From Atrina japonica (taxonomy: Eukaryota > Mollusca > Bivalvia > Pterioida > Pinnidae), in NCBI GenBank assembly GCA_030159075.1, contig BROG01000041.1, forward strand, positions 2,058,001 to 2,122,000: a DNA stretch of 64,000 nucleotides. Reading direction: 5' to 3'. Shown one piece after another: positions 11,978 through 24,121 of the stretch (positions are counted from its first letter, which is position 1; each line of letters starts with the position of its first letter). The notes under the pieces are model-generated. The model was not told where the DNA came from. It made no database searches and saw nothing but the letters and a program-made list of their open reading frames with translations. The translations under genes and the position numbers were made by a program.

Positions 11978-14900
11978 CTAATAAAATTTTATATCACCGA
12001 TTAGTTAAGTGGAAAGCATTAAAGCATTTTTATCTTCAAATTCTGAACAATTACTGAGAAATCACATGGATCTCCATAAAGTTTCCAGCTAATCTATTAT
12101 TTTTTGTAATATAAACAACATTGACAAAACATATGTACAATTCCCTAAAGTATCATCTTTATAAATACTATTCATTTTCTTCATCTTGAACTTGACAAGT
12201 TTATCTACTAACAACAATGGTAACATCTACTCAGATAACTCAAATAACTGTGAAATCTTAATTCCAAAATAAATCTTCGATATTCAATGGATTATCTAAA
12301 ACTTTATTCAAATTTTTAAAAAAACTCCAAAATGGGAATAGGAACAATTATCTCTTGCTTTGAATCACACATTAAAATTCTAATTTCAATTACTATTCCG
12401 CAGACATATTTGTTTACTTTGTTTCTTAAATCTTTTTATTTTATTATTTTTGCTCAAGTTATTTTAATTCACAAAGAAATTAAAACGAATATTAGCTTCG
12501 TCATATTGCAAATCAATCAAGTCTTGGGAATAATTTCGTTTTCTGTGACACACACAATAATTTGTACGTTACACGGCAACAGTCAGTCTTTGATTGTGGA
12601 AGAGAAACTCTGGAAAGCCATAGACCCTCTGTAAATAACCTTACAGCTGGAATTAAACCATAGTAAGTAAAGGCTTTGGATTTTCTTTTTGTTTTGAAGG
12701 GTGTTTCACGCACATTCAACAAAATTCTAGTTATAGGGTGGCTGCTAGCTTTTAGTAGTGGGGAGAGAACCCGGTTATAATGTACCCAAAAGGATGTACT
12801 GGTTTTTTCAATTAACCTGCCAAATTTTCTAAAACTCAGCTTAGGTTTCTACGGGACTCGAACCTGCACAGACCAGAAGTGAGAGACTCTGTGGCTTCAA
12901 ACATGATGCTGTCAACATTCGGCCATGCAGGCCCCTGGTAAGACCACAAGATATAACCGCGGAGGTCACGTCATTCAGAATAAAGTGCGATCAATGAATA
13001 TATTTTATGCATAAATAATGATAATAACGATAATGTATTTAATGGATAAACATCATTATGTAGATTTCAGAAAGACCAAACCGATTTAATGGGATATTTA
13101 CAAACAAAATCCTAAGGGTTGTCACTTCATCCTCAGACTTCAAATTGATCTTAAACTTGAGAAGTTGCAATTTAGTTTTTTTCAAACTTTCCTAAAAGGC
13201 TATTTATTCCACTTATATAACTATAAACTACTAATGCATTAGGTTTTCATGAGTAATAGACCTAATATATCAGTATCACAATTTTATTGCCAAATTTCCT
13301 TTGACATTCCTGCACCACAACCATTTTAGTGCGAGATTAATTATGGAATGAAACTAAGTTAGTATAAATTTTAGTATACTTGTTTTGGCTTGATTTAACA
13401 AGCAGCAGTATAACTACTTAAAGTCCTTGCCACTCGTCTAAATGTTAGTAGAAGCATACTTTGGGTACATAAATGATAAAGGAGGCAAGTTTGTATACAA
13501 AAATGGCGCTAGTGCTATTAATAAGCAAACCATTAATAAGCAAATATATTTGGTTAACTAAATACACAGAGAATTTTACAACACTTGATATCACAAAATC
13601 TACATTCCACATGCTTCATTCTTAATATTAGAAATGTCAGAACCATATACATGCTCCACTACAATAATCTTACCTCTTCAATGACTGACCAATCACAGTT
13701 AATGGCTTAATTTTGTTAGATATACTTATAAATATTTTGTTAAAAATATCATTGTTTCTCCATCACCCCATTTTGTTTCTTTATTCTTTGTCATGCAATC
13801 GTTTTAAAGCTGACATGACAAATTTTATCGTTCCAGTTTTAGACCTGGAGGGAGCTGGACAGCTCTTCTGTATTTGTATAAATTACCTGAATATTCTTGT
13901 CATCTTAATCCTCTTTGGAAATTGAAATAGCGAAATGAGTCATGACAACTTTCCATATATTAGCATCTACTTCAATATAGAGAATATTTCCTATTTGCAG
14001 GGAAGGGTTTGATATTTGCTTTTTGAAGTTGCATTTTAATACCTACAACTAGCTCCACAGCAACAAAATTGACACAGCAAGGATCTACACACAGTATGGC
14101 AATATTAGAAAACTTTTTACTTCTCTTTGAAAAAGTCTTTGAGTTAAAGCGATATAAGCTGTCAATATGGTTATTTTTGTCCCCTGACATAGAGTCGAGA
14201 ATATGATCAAATGTGTGTTCAAATACAATATCAAATACGTAAAACGTTGTTAAAGATCTTCTTTCCAGAGTGATTTATTTATTAGAATTTAAGTTTTCCC
14301 ATACGCTAAAAAAACCGGCTATTTTTCTGTATGCAATAACCTTTCAGATAAACTCTTTCGCCATATCAAATGTACTTCAAAATTCGATCAGTGAATCTGG
14401 GTCCTTTACGCACTCAGATTATGTTAAAGTCAGCTTATTTATATGTGTTTTATATTTATTTTTAAAATACAGGACTTTTATTGGAAAATACATGTATAAT
14501 GTAAAATATATGCTTTTCAATGCTATTTTAAAAATACCTGAAGAAAATCGAATGAATAAATGAATAAATATATCAGTTCACTAAAAGAAATCTTTCCGAT
14601 CTTTATTGTTACCCTAAATGCTAACAATGACAAAATCAAAACAATATAACTGTGAAAAGTATGCGTAACTCATGTTTTACAATCGTGCCACCATGTCCAT
14701 TGGAGTTGGGCAAGTTCATGTTCATATGTATCAAGAATGATAAAACCAAGAATGCAACGGGACGAGTTAAAAATCGGTTGAGATCACCCGATATATACCT
14801 GGCAAAGTGGACGATTTCAGAAACGAATGTTTTGAAACAACGAAAAAGACAAACTTTGCCCTAATTTAGGTATGAAATGATGATGTACGAAAATAAACAC

Positions 14901-15290
14901 AAAGGGTAATAAGAATAGAATGTATATTAACTGCAAATAGCACATGTTTATTGGTCACTCGGCAATTTTCGAAAAAATTTACCAAAAGTTCATTTGTATT
15001 GCCCAAAGTATGGCAGACAAAAATAACTGATATTATGGGTTACGTTTAACAAGACTGTTTCAATTTTACACATGCGTTTGTTATTCTAACGACCTGATGG
15101 TCTCTTTGGAATATATATGAGATAGAATATCACATAAAATGGGCATGTAAAATTTTTTTCCTACGACAGCTCATATCGCTTTAAATGAAAGTTTTCAATT
15201 ATCAAAACTCTCTGTAGATAGAATTTTGTTTCAGTTTAAAACTCAGATGTGTCAATCACGTGCTCATGACCTGATTATATATACACTTAC
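11978..15290 (-). other. Intron between exon I' and exon J
   Basis: This 3.3-kb intron holds a SINE-like repeat with a tRNA-like head at 12700-12945 and otherwise AT-rich sequence. Open frames at 12332-12634 (+), 13972-14190 (-) and 14270-14563 (+) resemble no protein family and carry no convincing splice context. Confidence 0.8.
12700..12945 (-). repeat. SINE-like repeat, family S1, most complete copy
   Basis: The tRNA-like head (A box TGGCCGAATGTTG, B box GGTTCGAGTCC) lies at 12840-12940. The body reads down to the CATTCAACAA end near 12710. The body matches segments at 53757-53925 and 54541-54685, and the head resembles the one at 50715-50815, so this is a dispersed family. Confidence 0.6.
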
Positions 15291-15393
15291 TCTGCAATGG
15301 TCGTTTGATATACCAGTGACTCTTTGTCTTGTAAATACCCCAACCCTGGTCTGAATCATCTTCATCATCATCGTGAACACCACAACACTTCAA
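15291..15393 (-). CDS. Tetraspanin exon I': alternative CCG exon, acidic version
   Basis: The 103-base exon enters in phase 0 after TTTGCATTAG and leaves in phase 1 at A|GTAAGT. It starts LKCCGVH, then an acidic run DDDEDDSDQ, then GWGIYKTKSHWYIKRPLQ. It is plainly homologous to exon I: both have L-x-CCG at the start and W-G-x-Y-x-T-x-SHWYI-x-RP near the end, with the same entry and exit phases. The segment between CCG and PDSCC is the hypervariable, partner-binding part of tetraspanin LELs. Using this exon in place of I would replace GAFGSKDSTFS with a strongly acidic patch. Placement after I in transcription order and the shared phases point to mutually exclusive use. Confidence 0.9.
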
Positions 15394-15920
15394 CTAATGC
15401 AAATGAAATCACACATCAAAATAAGGAGAAAGTAAATCATACATTAGTCTACAAAATGAAAGTTTGTGTTAATGAAATGACATCAAGTGGCATTTTCAAG
15501 ATTTGAAGAATACAAAACATTCAGGAATTAGATATATCTAGAATTTAATATACATGTTTTGGTTTATAATTTAAATAAACAAAATCTATCATATAACAAG
15601 GAAAAAACACCTTGCTATGATTTTTTCCTATTCCAAATAAAAACAGGTAGGTGTATTAAACAGACTCTAATCAAGAATCTTTTCATTGGTCAAAATAAAG
15701 TCTTCATATTGAAATTTTAATTCATGTTAAATTCTAGAAATTTCTGTAAATTTTCCAAAATGGAAGCCAAAGTATTTTGAAAAGATAATGAGTACCTCTG
15801 CCATTGCTGTTAATATGCCAGATAAGAGAAGGTATGTGTAGGCGGTACCTGATGCCATTTCACGGAATATTAACCACATTAGTGTGCACACAGAATGCAT
15901 GAGGTGTGCATTCGACTTAC
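15394..15920 (-). other. Short intron between duplicated exons I and I'
   Basis: The 527 bases between the two CCG exons are AT-rich and contain no other coding segment. Docking or selector sequences that enforce exclusive splicing would be expected here or in the flanking introns; I did not identify a clear pair. Confidence 0.7.
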
Positions 15921-16020
15921 TTGCTTGATCTGGTCTGTGTATATACCAGTGACTGACGGTCCTATACACTCCCCATGAGAATGTAGAATCTTTACTACCA
16001 AATGCCCCGCAGCATTCCAA
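15921..16020 (-). CDS. Tetraspanin exon I: alternative CCG exon, first copy
   Basis: The 100-base exon enters in phase 0 after TTGTATTAG and leaves in phase 1 at A|GTAAGT. It starts LECCGAFGSKDSTFSWGVY and continues RTVSHWYIHRPDQA. CCG is the hallmark motif of the tetraspanin LEL. It joins upstream to exon H (ends DSMQRK) and downstream to exon J (K-YPMVPDSCC). Its partner I' lies 527 bases further along the minus strand. Because 100 and 103 bases are each one more than a multiple of three, a transcript with both copies would be out of frame. Confidence 0.93.
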
Positions 16021-16430
16021 CTAATACAAATATATAACTGCTATTACATCATATAATAAAATAAATCTTTATACATTTTGTTGATACCGTCTTGGTAAAC
16101 AGATCTCTTGCTGGTCTTAAAAAACTGTACCATGTTGAATAATGTGCTTACATAGATAAAATAATTATGATGCAACAAATGTCCAAATTAGCTATAGATA
16201 TGCACAGATTTGAAAAAAAAATTCACCAGAAAATTTTTGTCTTATTTTTGTTTTGTGTTTTGAAATATCGAAATAACGAATTTGTGAATTTTTTAACAGT
16301 GTGGAAAAATTTTTGTTATTTGAAGATTACTAAATTTTGCTCTTAAATAAAAAAAAATCCTGTTTTATATGAACATCAGTAATTTGTCACAAAATTTGCT
16401 CTATCTCCCATTTTATCACAAAAGGTGTAC

Positions 16431-16550
16431 CTTTCTTTGCATAGAGTCCCATGCATCTGTTACTAGCCTGTTTGTCGTGTTGGTCCGCACATCAACACCA
16501 TACTGGAATTGTATGGAATCTCGCAACTTATGTTTGATATCTTTTGAAAT
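16431..16550 (-). CDS. Tetraspanin exon H: first helices of the LEL
   Basis: This exon has 40 codons, phase 0 at both ends, acceptor ATATTCAG and donor GTACAC. It reads ISKDIKHKLRDSIQFQYGVD, then VRTNTTNRLVTDAWDSMQRK. This is the A/B helix part of a tetraspanin LEL, ending immediately before L-x-CCG. N24 in NTT is a possible N-glycosylation site. An overlapping open frame on the plus strand is a shadow of this exon. Confidence 0.91.
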
Positions 16551-17151
16551 CTGAATATAGAATAATAATCAAAATATATTTGTGAAGCCTGTTACTTTAA
16601 TATATAAAAATCACAGATACCAAAGTTTTAATCGTCCAGAAGTTCATTATCTATATACATCAAGTTGAAAAACAATTAATTATGCTGTCCAACACGTAAT
16701 TGCTAAAAAAAAATAGAGTGAAAAAATTCATCCTTTATAATATACAAAATATCATACATGTATATAATAAATTATTTTTCTTCAATTATCCCTTTATGGA
16801 TGTTAAACTTCGTTTTAACTTCTAGTTTTAGTTCAAAAGTAGATAATTATTTCAATTTATTTAAAAAGCTATTATTCAGCTAGTTGTTTCCAAATTTTTC
16901 TAATTCTCTACCTTGTAGTTATCAAAATCATCTAGTGTAATTATCAAAATTAGCTTTGTTATTATTGTTATGCCTGTTACATGTATTAAATATTCAAATA
17001 TTTGAGATGTATTCTAAGAATGTTGGATCATTTGAGACCTATTGTAATTAATTAAAACATGCACAGTAGAGCAACTTCAGTGCCCTATTTGTTATAAACA
17101 AGAGTTAACATGAGTTAAAAGTTTGTTCCATTGAATAACAAATTATCTTAC

Positions 17152-17163
17152 CCATCCTTCAAC
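17152..17163 (-). CDS. Tetraspanin exon G: 12-base microexon VEGW
   Basis: Between a TTTATACAG acceptor and a GTAAGA donor lie exactly four phase-0 codons, Val-Glu-Gly-Trp. Inserted between exon F (ends FLFREN) and exon H (starts ISKDIKHKL) they restore the usual start of a tetraspanin LEL, where a hydrophobic/Glu/Trp pattern follows TM3. Without it F and H still join in frame, four residues shorter, so it may be constitutive or a cassette. The polypyrimidine tract is weak, as is common for microexons that depend on enhancers. Confidence 0.72.
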
Positions 17164-17347
17164 CTGTATAAATCGAGAATTGGGGAATAAACACTTTCTT
17201 ATCTTATTGTTTTATGTGTAATATAATTAAAACATACATCGAGTAAAGGTACAATATAGCAGTTTTTTCATAGATAATGCACACATAATGTAGGTACAAT
17301 AAGTACAATGAGCTGATTAAAAGCAGCAACATAGATAAACAACTTAC

Positions 17348-17422
17348 ATTTTCTCTGAATAAGAATGCTAATGCTCCTCCAGCCAAAAGCGCTAGGAACA
17401 CCAAACCAAGTACTACTCCATA
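17348..17422 (-). CDS. Tetraspanin exon F: TM3
   Basis: This exon has 25 codons, phase 0 at both ends, acceptor TATATTTCAG and donor GTAAGT. It reads YGVVLGLVFLALLAGGALAF, then LFREN, the third transmembrane helix and its extracellular end. It follows CILGF of exon E directly. An open frame running past the donor into the intron is not coding. Confidence 0.94.
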
Positions 17423-18989
17423 CTGAAATATATAAGAACATTTTTGTTACATTGTTTTAAAATAAAAACCTAAATAAAAGGTGTGTGTGTGTATGTATGT
17501 ATGTGTGCATGCACATATGTATACATGTACATAAGTGGGTAGAGGAACATATGAATGTACAGTAAATCAAAACTGGTGAATCATCCATTTATTGTTTACT
17601 CATTTGCTATTGCATTGTGATCAATGTTTAAATTTCATATCTAGGTGTTGATATATTATCATATCATTTTGTCATAACTATAAATCAGTTCAGGTCGTTA
17701 CACGTTAAATGCACGATAAGGATTTTACTGCCAAAATGCACAAATGTAAAATTAGTTTATGTATGTTTTAGTACCATGGGATGAAAATCTGGGATTTACC
17801 TATCGCCAAATGTCTGACACGTGACTCTCAATGTGCATTTTGGCGTTATTCGACCGTGATGTCATAAACACGAATATGTTTGACGGGCTATTGAATTGTG
17901 ACATAATAATGGAAAAGTATGCCAAAAGGTGGCGTTTCGAACCTTTCGCCAAAGGTGAATTCTATTGAAAATTAGTTTCATCTCAAGTATATCCATTTGC
18001 ACTAGCGATTGTGAGAAGTGCACTGAAATATTTTGTCATTTGTCTATATTTCATCACACTCAAACACACATGATTTGTAATATTTTTCATCGGCTTATTT
18101 GAATGTTTCATTTATTTCAAGTTAAAAAAAGACGTTCATATATTGCCCATTTAAGATAGAGCTAAGATGAATACTAAATGAATATTGATCAGCCTGTCCA
18201 TTGTGACTTGTGTTCAGACAGAATAAACATGTTTTTCCTATCAAAATCATCTATTTCCATGATTCAGAAGATTATATATCCTCAAATTATCCTCATATGC
18301 ATGCAAAATCATCTTAGTACGTACATATTCCGGATTATCTGATAATGAACTAATTCAATGGTGCTTTGTTTTATCTTTTATCAATTTTCCTAAAACGATC
18401 TAATTAGAGGTGATCACGCTAGCCATTATTTCTATTCTAACACTATCATCTATAAATAACTCCAGGCTCATGTGTCTGTGAATATTCTAAAATACAATGC
18501 CAACCTACAGGTTCACAAAATTGTTATTTTGGCCCATAAATTTCAAGAATTTTCAATCATTTTCAATTGACAAGATACAAGGAATATGTTGAATACAAGT
18601 TAATCAGTATTGGGGGAAAAATACAGGGTGAAGTCTTAATTTTGCAGGGAAACTATTGATGTCGGCTCTGCTAGATTACAAATTATTGATCAGTCCATTT
18701 GCTAGCAATCACAGCGATGAATTAATGGAAAAGCTATCAAACCTCGTACAATGTAACGTCTTCTCAGTTTGCAGAACATTACACGACCAATAACGTAGTC
18801 AGAATTGATCCTTAATACAGTTTTACATCCATTCGTCATTGAAGCAAAATAAAGATACCTAAAATGTTCACTGATTTTTCAGCTTCCACTTTAAAAATCA
18901 ACACTATTTGATTATACATGTACTATTTGTTGAATAAAGAGGGTGATATAAATTGAAAAACACTAAATTTTGCTTTTAAAATCTATGAG

Positions 18990-19150
18990 ATGCTTAATCC
19001 TCCATGACACTTGATCCCACCTCTGTATTTCCAGAGGTCCTTCTTTGTCTAATATGAACCAGATTTGTATACCGTATATATATATCCTGGACATCCTGAA
19101 GACTTATACTTTACTATCTGAGATTTTTATATCTAAAGAATTTTTTATAT
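18990..19150 (-). repeat. Dispersed repeat R1, copy 2 (partial)
   Basis: It is the reverse-orientation copy with TCCTGGACATCCTGAAG and CCACCTCTGTATTTCCAGAG. It lacks the end with the GGTCACACC block. Confidence 0.6.
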
Positions 19151-19446
19151 CCAATGTTCTATTTACAAATGTATTTTAAAACAGTATTCAAAACAATTAG
19201 AGATTAAAGACCACAAGTAATACAACACAAAAAATTAGACGACTGACTGAAATTTATTACCATACTGGTAGATCTGACAATTCTGTTTATGAACCTGTAA
19301 GTTTCTATACAATGAAGCAATAAAGATTTTGAAATTTTTGGTATTTTACAGATATAAATGAACCTGAGTACACAATACTGTATAAATCATGTAAAAGAAA
19401 TTCTCTAAATAAAAATTCATTCTTCCAACGTCTATTTTTAGCCAAT

Positions 19447-19449
<3 letters not shown>

Positions 19450-19520
<71 letters not shown>
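19450..19520. repeat. (AT)n microsatellite
   Basis: About 35 AT units in the E-F intron. Confidence 0.97.
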
Positions 19521-19521
<1 letters not shown>

Positions 19522-21707
19522 TTTTTAACACCAAACGAATCCCTATCATGGTATAAAATACAACAACTACTTATTATGTGTTATTTCCTATTAACACACA
19601 GATAACGGCTTGAACTTTAGAATATAATTTATTCTGATTGAAACGCTAATATTTAAAAAATAGTCTGTTTTCTATTTTGTGCATGGATTTTGTCTGTTTT
19701 ACCATTTACCTTTTTATATCATTTTGCATTGTCATTTCATTAAGCGATTTTTAATGTTACACTGATAACGTTAATTGATTTATCCCATTGCAATTCGTAT
19801 TTAAGAGAATGTTATGGATTACGTATATCTAAATATACATTCGCGGTTAAGACAAGGGAATGAAATGATTCTTACAATAACAGTTGCAACCTTGATTTCT
19901 TTTCTCCGTTTGATTTATCTACATTTTCAAGCCACTTTACTAGCAGCTTCAATTTTAGAAACAACACACATTTTCATTGATTTTTCTGTTTTAAAGTTTT
20001 TCCTTCCTGAAACTTTACGTTTGAGAATTGAATTGATTGTTAGCTGTTTATAAAGGTAAGTTATACAGCAACTGGGATTTAATCAGTAGTCCATGAAAAC
20101 AAAAATAAACGACCGTATCAGGGTGATAAATTGAATCATTATTGTTTTAAAAGCATGTTGTACAACTTGACAATGTGGCTGAGACAAGTCGACATAGAAC
20201 ATTATAAAACCATATATCAGTATTCTCGGCACATTGTATGTAAATATAGAAGTCTTGCTCAGGTAGCTATATGTCACTGCACTTAAGGCAAAACTGATAA
20301 AAGTGACTTGATATAAAAACTGTTGTAATTGTTATTCACTGTCGAGATTTTGACCTCTTCAAAAGTTCACATAAAACAAGCCCTAAAGGCAGACTTTGTT
20401 TTATGACAAATTTTCAGTCATTCCAGGGCATTTAATAGCATTGTAATATATCAAGCTATTGTTAAATTACTTGGGTTTCTAATCTGCTTCAAGTATTTAA
20501 AGTTCAAAGTGTCACCTGATGATTCCCTTGAATCGATTGAATACAACATTTTCTTGATGTTGAGATTATGACAATGAAGTTATATGCATTTTTATGAAAT
20601 CAGTGTGATGTTTCTGATTAATGTTGTTTTGTTTTCACTAACACCTCCGACATTTTTCTGATGCTCTGGCAGCGTGTATCATATGATAATTACGCACTAT
20701 GTTACATACGCGCACATTTGTGATGTGTATCTAATGGATAGTATATCAGTTCAGTGTCTATGCGATATTATGTATCAAGTAATCACGTTAATTGTTTCGT
20801 TTCCCAACACAACATACATGATAACTATGTTTATATTCCGTGCTGAAGTATAAATAATGCTTTGGCACAACTGTTGAATAAAAGGGAAAACTGCACAAAC
20901 ATATCATAATTTAACAAGCTAAAAAGAAATTACGGGCGATTAAACGTGACAAATTAGGTAGAAAACCACTGCAATTAGACAGAACTTTCTTTTTGTAAAT
21001 TGATCATCAGTGAAAAATAAATCAGCGACCATATTTCACTGGATTTATTGGCATTGTCAACGGTTTTATTAGTCAGCAGATAAACAGCCATTGCAATGTA
21101 CACAAGCTTAACTCAATAAATTTTATCAAGTTGTATGTATGACGTGGCGTTTTCAGGTACAAGATTTGATACCCATACATTGTTCATGTAACTGGGGTGA
21201 CTTAAACAAAGACATTATAAATGTTGCATGAGTGGCAACAAAAATATTACACCATCGGCCCTGTAATGTATGTGTAGGTATCACTAGTATTAATTTCGTA
21301 TATACAGATCATCTCAAGTTAGAATTGATAGATATTCTTCTCCAAAATATGAGAACATTTGGATACTTCCAAAAAAGTTTTTACAAGTTGACGAACATTG
21401 GCAATAGACAAAATAATGACGTTATAAATAATCGTATTCATGGATTAGATTAGATAAATTGCGATAAAATAGTATTTGCAGGGTTTTACCTTACGCATTT
21501 TTCTTGAGTCTCTGATGCATAAAATATTTTTGGGATGCACAAAATGAATAAAACTGAGTCCCTGAGGTTGCACTATAACTCTGTATAGCTGAATTGGTTT
21601 TGAATCTGAGACTGAAAAAGGTGTCATTTTTTCATTATTGGAATATATCAAGACAAGACACTGTTATTCATTGGGACTCGCCCATTTTACATGGGACTCA
21701 CAAATCA

Positions 21708-21768
21708 ATTATCATGTTCCCACTTTTTGGTAAAACCCCTGATAAATCAAAAAGTGGGAACATGATAG
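21708..21768. repeat. Perfect 18-bp hairpin
   Basis: ATCATGTTCCCACTTTTT and its exact reverse complement AAAAAGTGGGAACATGAT are separated by about 24 bases. A looser relative (ATCATGTTTTCAC ... GTGATGACATGAT) lies at about 58318-58378. Confidence 0.75.
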
Positions 21769-21853
21769 GTCTTTTGGACTCACTTAAAATTCAATCCAAG
21801 GGAAAACTATATTTGGAACAAGTTACTATAAGATATACTATAGATTCAAACTT

Positions 21854-22214
21854 CAGGGCCTGAAATCACCAAATTTACTCAATACTCAAGCTTAACTATA
21901 AAATTGTTTATAAAACTTTTGGATTTTAGTAATTAGGAAACATACTATGATTTTTAATCATTTACATATAAATTTTTGCGTCACACTTATGATTTTCATG
22001 TAAAAAACTGAATAAATATGTTGAGTACGGTACGTACTCAAATATTTTTTAATATTTCATAAGTTTTCTTCAAATGAGCATATTTAGCATTATTTACAAT
22101 TGTATGCCATCAATATACAAACATGTCCAGTTAAACTTTGCATGTTTTTATCTTAAAATCGTGAAAAGTTAGTTGACCTTGAGTACTGAGTAGATATGGT
22201 GACTTCGGGCCCTG
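21854..22214. mobile_element. Short inverted-repeat element M1, copy 1
   Basis: A 361-base element with terminal inverted repeats of about 36 bases. It starts CAGGGCCTGAAATCACCAAA and ends with the reverse complement (GGTGACTTCGGGCCCTG). It has no coding capacity. The CAGGG ends resemble hAT-type elements, but I see no clean 8-bp target duplication. Confidence 0.7.
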
Positions 22215-22319
22215 GTCACATATCAAGCCATCATATTGCATCATATTCTACTTTTCATGAAGGTAGGAATAATACATTTCTGTAATATTACTAAATCATT
22301 ATAGTTGCTTTATACTTAC

Positions 22320-22520
22320 AAATCCAAGTATACATCGGTCCTCTCTCATTGTTCCACAACAACCACAGAATGCCAACAAGGCAACAAGGCCGCCTCCAGC
22401 TAATATAAAATAGGTCCCTATTTCGAACAAATTGTTGCTTATGATAACAGAGACTTCACGTGCACTAAAGTCCGTCACTAAGAGCCAGACACCAACTCCT
22501 AATAAACCAACACCCATGAT
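22320..22520 (-). CDS. Tetraspanin exon E: TM1, small extracellular loop, TM2
   Basis: This exon has 67 codons, phase 0 at both ends, acceptor CTTGCAG and donor GTAAGT. Residues 1-15 IMGVGLLGVGVWLLV are the bulk of TM1. Residues 16-32 are the small extracellular loop. Residues 34-53 (IGTYFILAGGGLVALLAFCG) are TM2. CCGTMREDRCILGF is the short cytosolic loop with the juxtamembrane cysteines and the conserved acidic residue, leading into TM3. This is a classical tetraspanin N-terminal half. The first turn of TM1 comes from exon D. Confidence 0.96.
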
Positions 22521-22683
22521 CTGCAAGACAGTGTATATCAATCCATTAGTATAACCTTCTATACTGTCACAATTACAAAAATATTATTATCAACTCCGTC
22601 GTAAGTTAAAGCTTTATATAATTACTATATATGTTAAGAAAAAAAGTTGACAGAAGATTTGAATACATGTAGCAAAAGACATT

Positions 22684-22687
<4 letters not shown>

Positions 22688-22763
<76 letters not shown>

Positions 22764-22790
22764 AAGAAGAAGAAGAAGAAGAAGAAGAAA
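22688..22790. repeat. Compound microsatellite (CT)n then (AAG)n
   Basis: About 36 CT units run to 22760, followed by nine AAG units to 22790, in the 1-kb intron between exons D and E. On the transcribed strand this is (CTT)n then (AG)n, putting a pyrimidine tract and a purine tract about 170 bases before the exon E acceptor. Confidence 0.96.
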
Positions 22791-23531
22791 CCAACCTGCC
22801 AGTGTCTGGACTCACTCACGAACTCACGATCAAGAATCGAGCTCGCTACCGACTGAGGCAGGCTGGCTCAATTACAGATTTGAAACACCTTTCAACAATT
22901 GATTTTGATTTTTCATAACATTAAGCATTTTCTGGTATTTATCCTTACTACTGAAATAAACTATTACACATTCAATGTCATTAAGCAAAAACACGCATTA
23001 ATTTAGTCTATTTGATACTTCCTATTCTACAATCAATCATCTGCTGTAATGTTTACAAAATGGGATATATTTTAATTTATTTTCTTTTAAGTATTTTATG
23101 TTTGATAGTGCTAATGACTTTGTTCACGTTTATACTTCACGAACTGATTAATCATTTACAAAGAATGCAATTCTCAGATTTTGAATGCAAATGTAAGCCT
23201 CTATGATTCTCAGACTTTGCCATGCCCCTTTTCAAGAACAATTGGGAAAACAGTGGCCTAACGGGCTGGTATTGCACTTCTAATCACATAAAGAATCGTG
23301 ATAGTTTCAACTATCAATAATAGCCATGAGGGCTTTTTATTTCTTCTGATAACCTTTCCTAACCCGGAAGATTCTTTTATGCTTGAAATCGGGACGTTTG
23401 TTGCAATATGGATTCTTCACGCCTACTGCAAATAAACGAAACTAAAAGTTCATACACTAAATTGAACATATGTATCTAATATGTTATCGTTAAACGATTC
23501 TGGAATCGGTAAATATTTGAAATGAACATAC

Positions 23532-23684
23532 CAATACAACTATGTTATAGCAGTGTAAAGCATTCCGTAAACACAAGAAACAGGAGTCTTTTTCGTGTTC
23601 CGTGGAAGTCGTGCTCCGGATGCGGCTGTCACGATGGGATTTGAGATAACCATCATGGTTTTCATGGCTTCGACTTCTCAGTGG
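23532..23684 (-). CDS. Tetraspanin exon D: common cytosolic segment and start of TM1
   Basis: This exon has 51 codons, phase 0 at both ends, acceptor CTATTTTTCAG and donor GTATGT. It begins PLRSRSHENHDGYLKSHRDS, is Arg/Ser/His-rich, and continues RIRSTTSTEHEKDSC. It ends CLRNALHCYNIVVL, which supplies the start of TM1. Three cysteines just before TM1 are possible palmitoylation sites. The exon contains no in-frame Met, so it needs an upstream start. It appears to be the shared acceptor for all the first exons. An overlapping plus-strand frame at 23595-23801 is a shadow. Confidence 0.87.
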
Positions 23685-24040
23685 CTGAAAAATAGGAAAA
23701 CTACATTAAAAGACAATAAGCATATAAACCAACAAACTGACATTCAATTTTCCTTGGTTTGTGTTATTTTTATCATGTATTTCCTTGGCAAAATGTATTA
23801 AACTCCTTATGATGAGAAGTTTTAAGTATATTGTCATATATCATATACAATTACCATTAATGTGATTACAAAAAGTTTCAAAATAGCTGCGGACACATTT
23901 CTAAGCGAATAAACTACATACTCAAATAACAGTACAATGTATCACATCGCCTAGAAATTGAGTGTTATTCATACATAATAATGTACACATTACACATTTT
24001 CCATTCACATGAATGCCTGTGTGAATATCAATGATCTGGA

Positions 24041-24041
<1 letters not shown>

Positions 24042-24118
<77 letters not shown>
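24042..24118. repeat. (CT)n microsatellite
   Basis: About 38 CT units with one early interruption, upstream of exon D in transcription. Confidence 0.97.

Positions 24119-24121
<3 letters not shown>

Larger units (their letters stand above)
17423..22319 (-). other. Intron between exons E and F
   Basis: This 4.9-kb intron has no supported exon. It holds an (AT)n tract at 19450-19520, a dispersed-repeat copy at 18990-19150, an 18-bp perfect hairpin at 21708-21768 and an inverted-repeat element at 21854-22214. An inverted pair (TGCCAAAATGCACA near 17730, TGTGCATTTTGGC near 17831) marks another small fold-back. Confidence 0.85.

Noticed and set aside
13664..13710. Possible short exon with a good AAGAG|GTAAGA donor between I' and J, minus strand
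   Set aside because: The upstream acceptor is poor, and its phases would force skipping of the essential PDSCC exon.
23595..23801. Plus-strand open frame over exon D
   Set aside because: It is the shadow of exon D, whose minus-strand frame has splice sites, phase and TM1 continuity.
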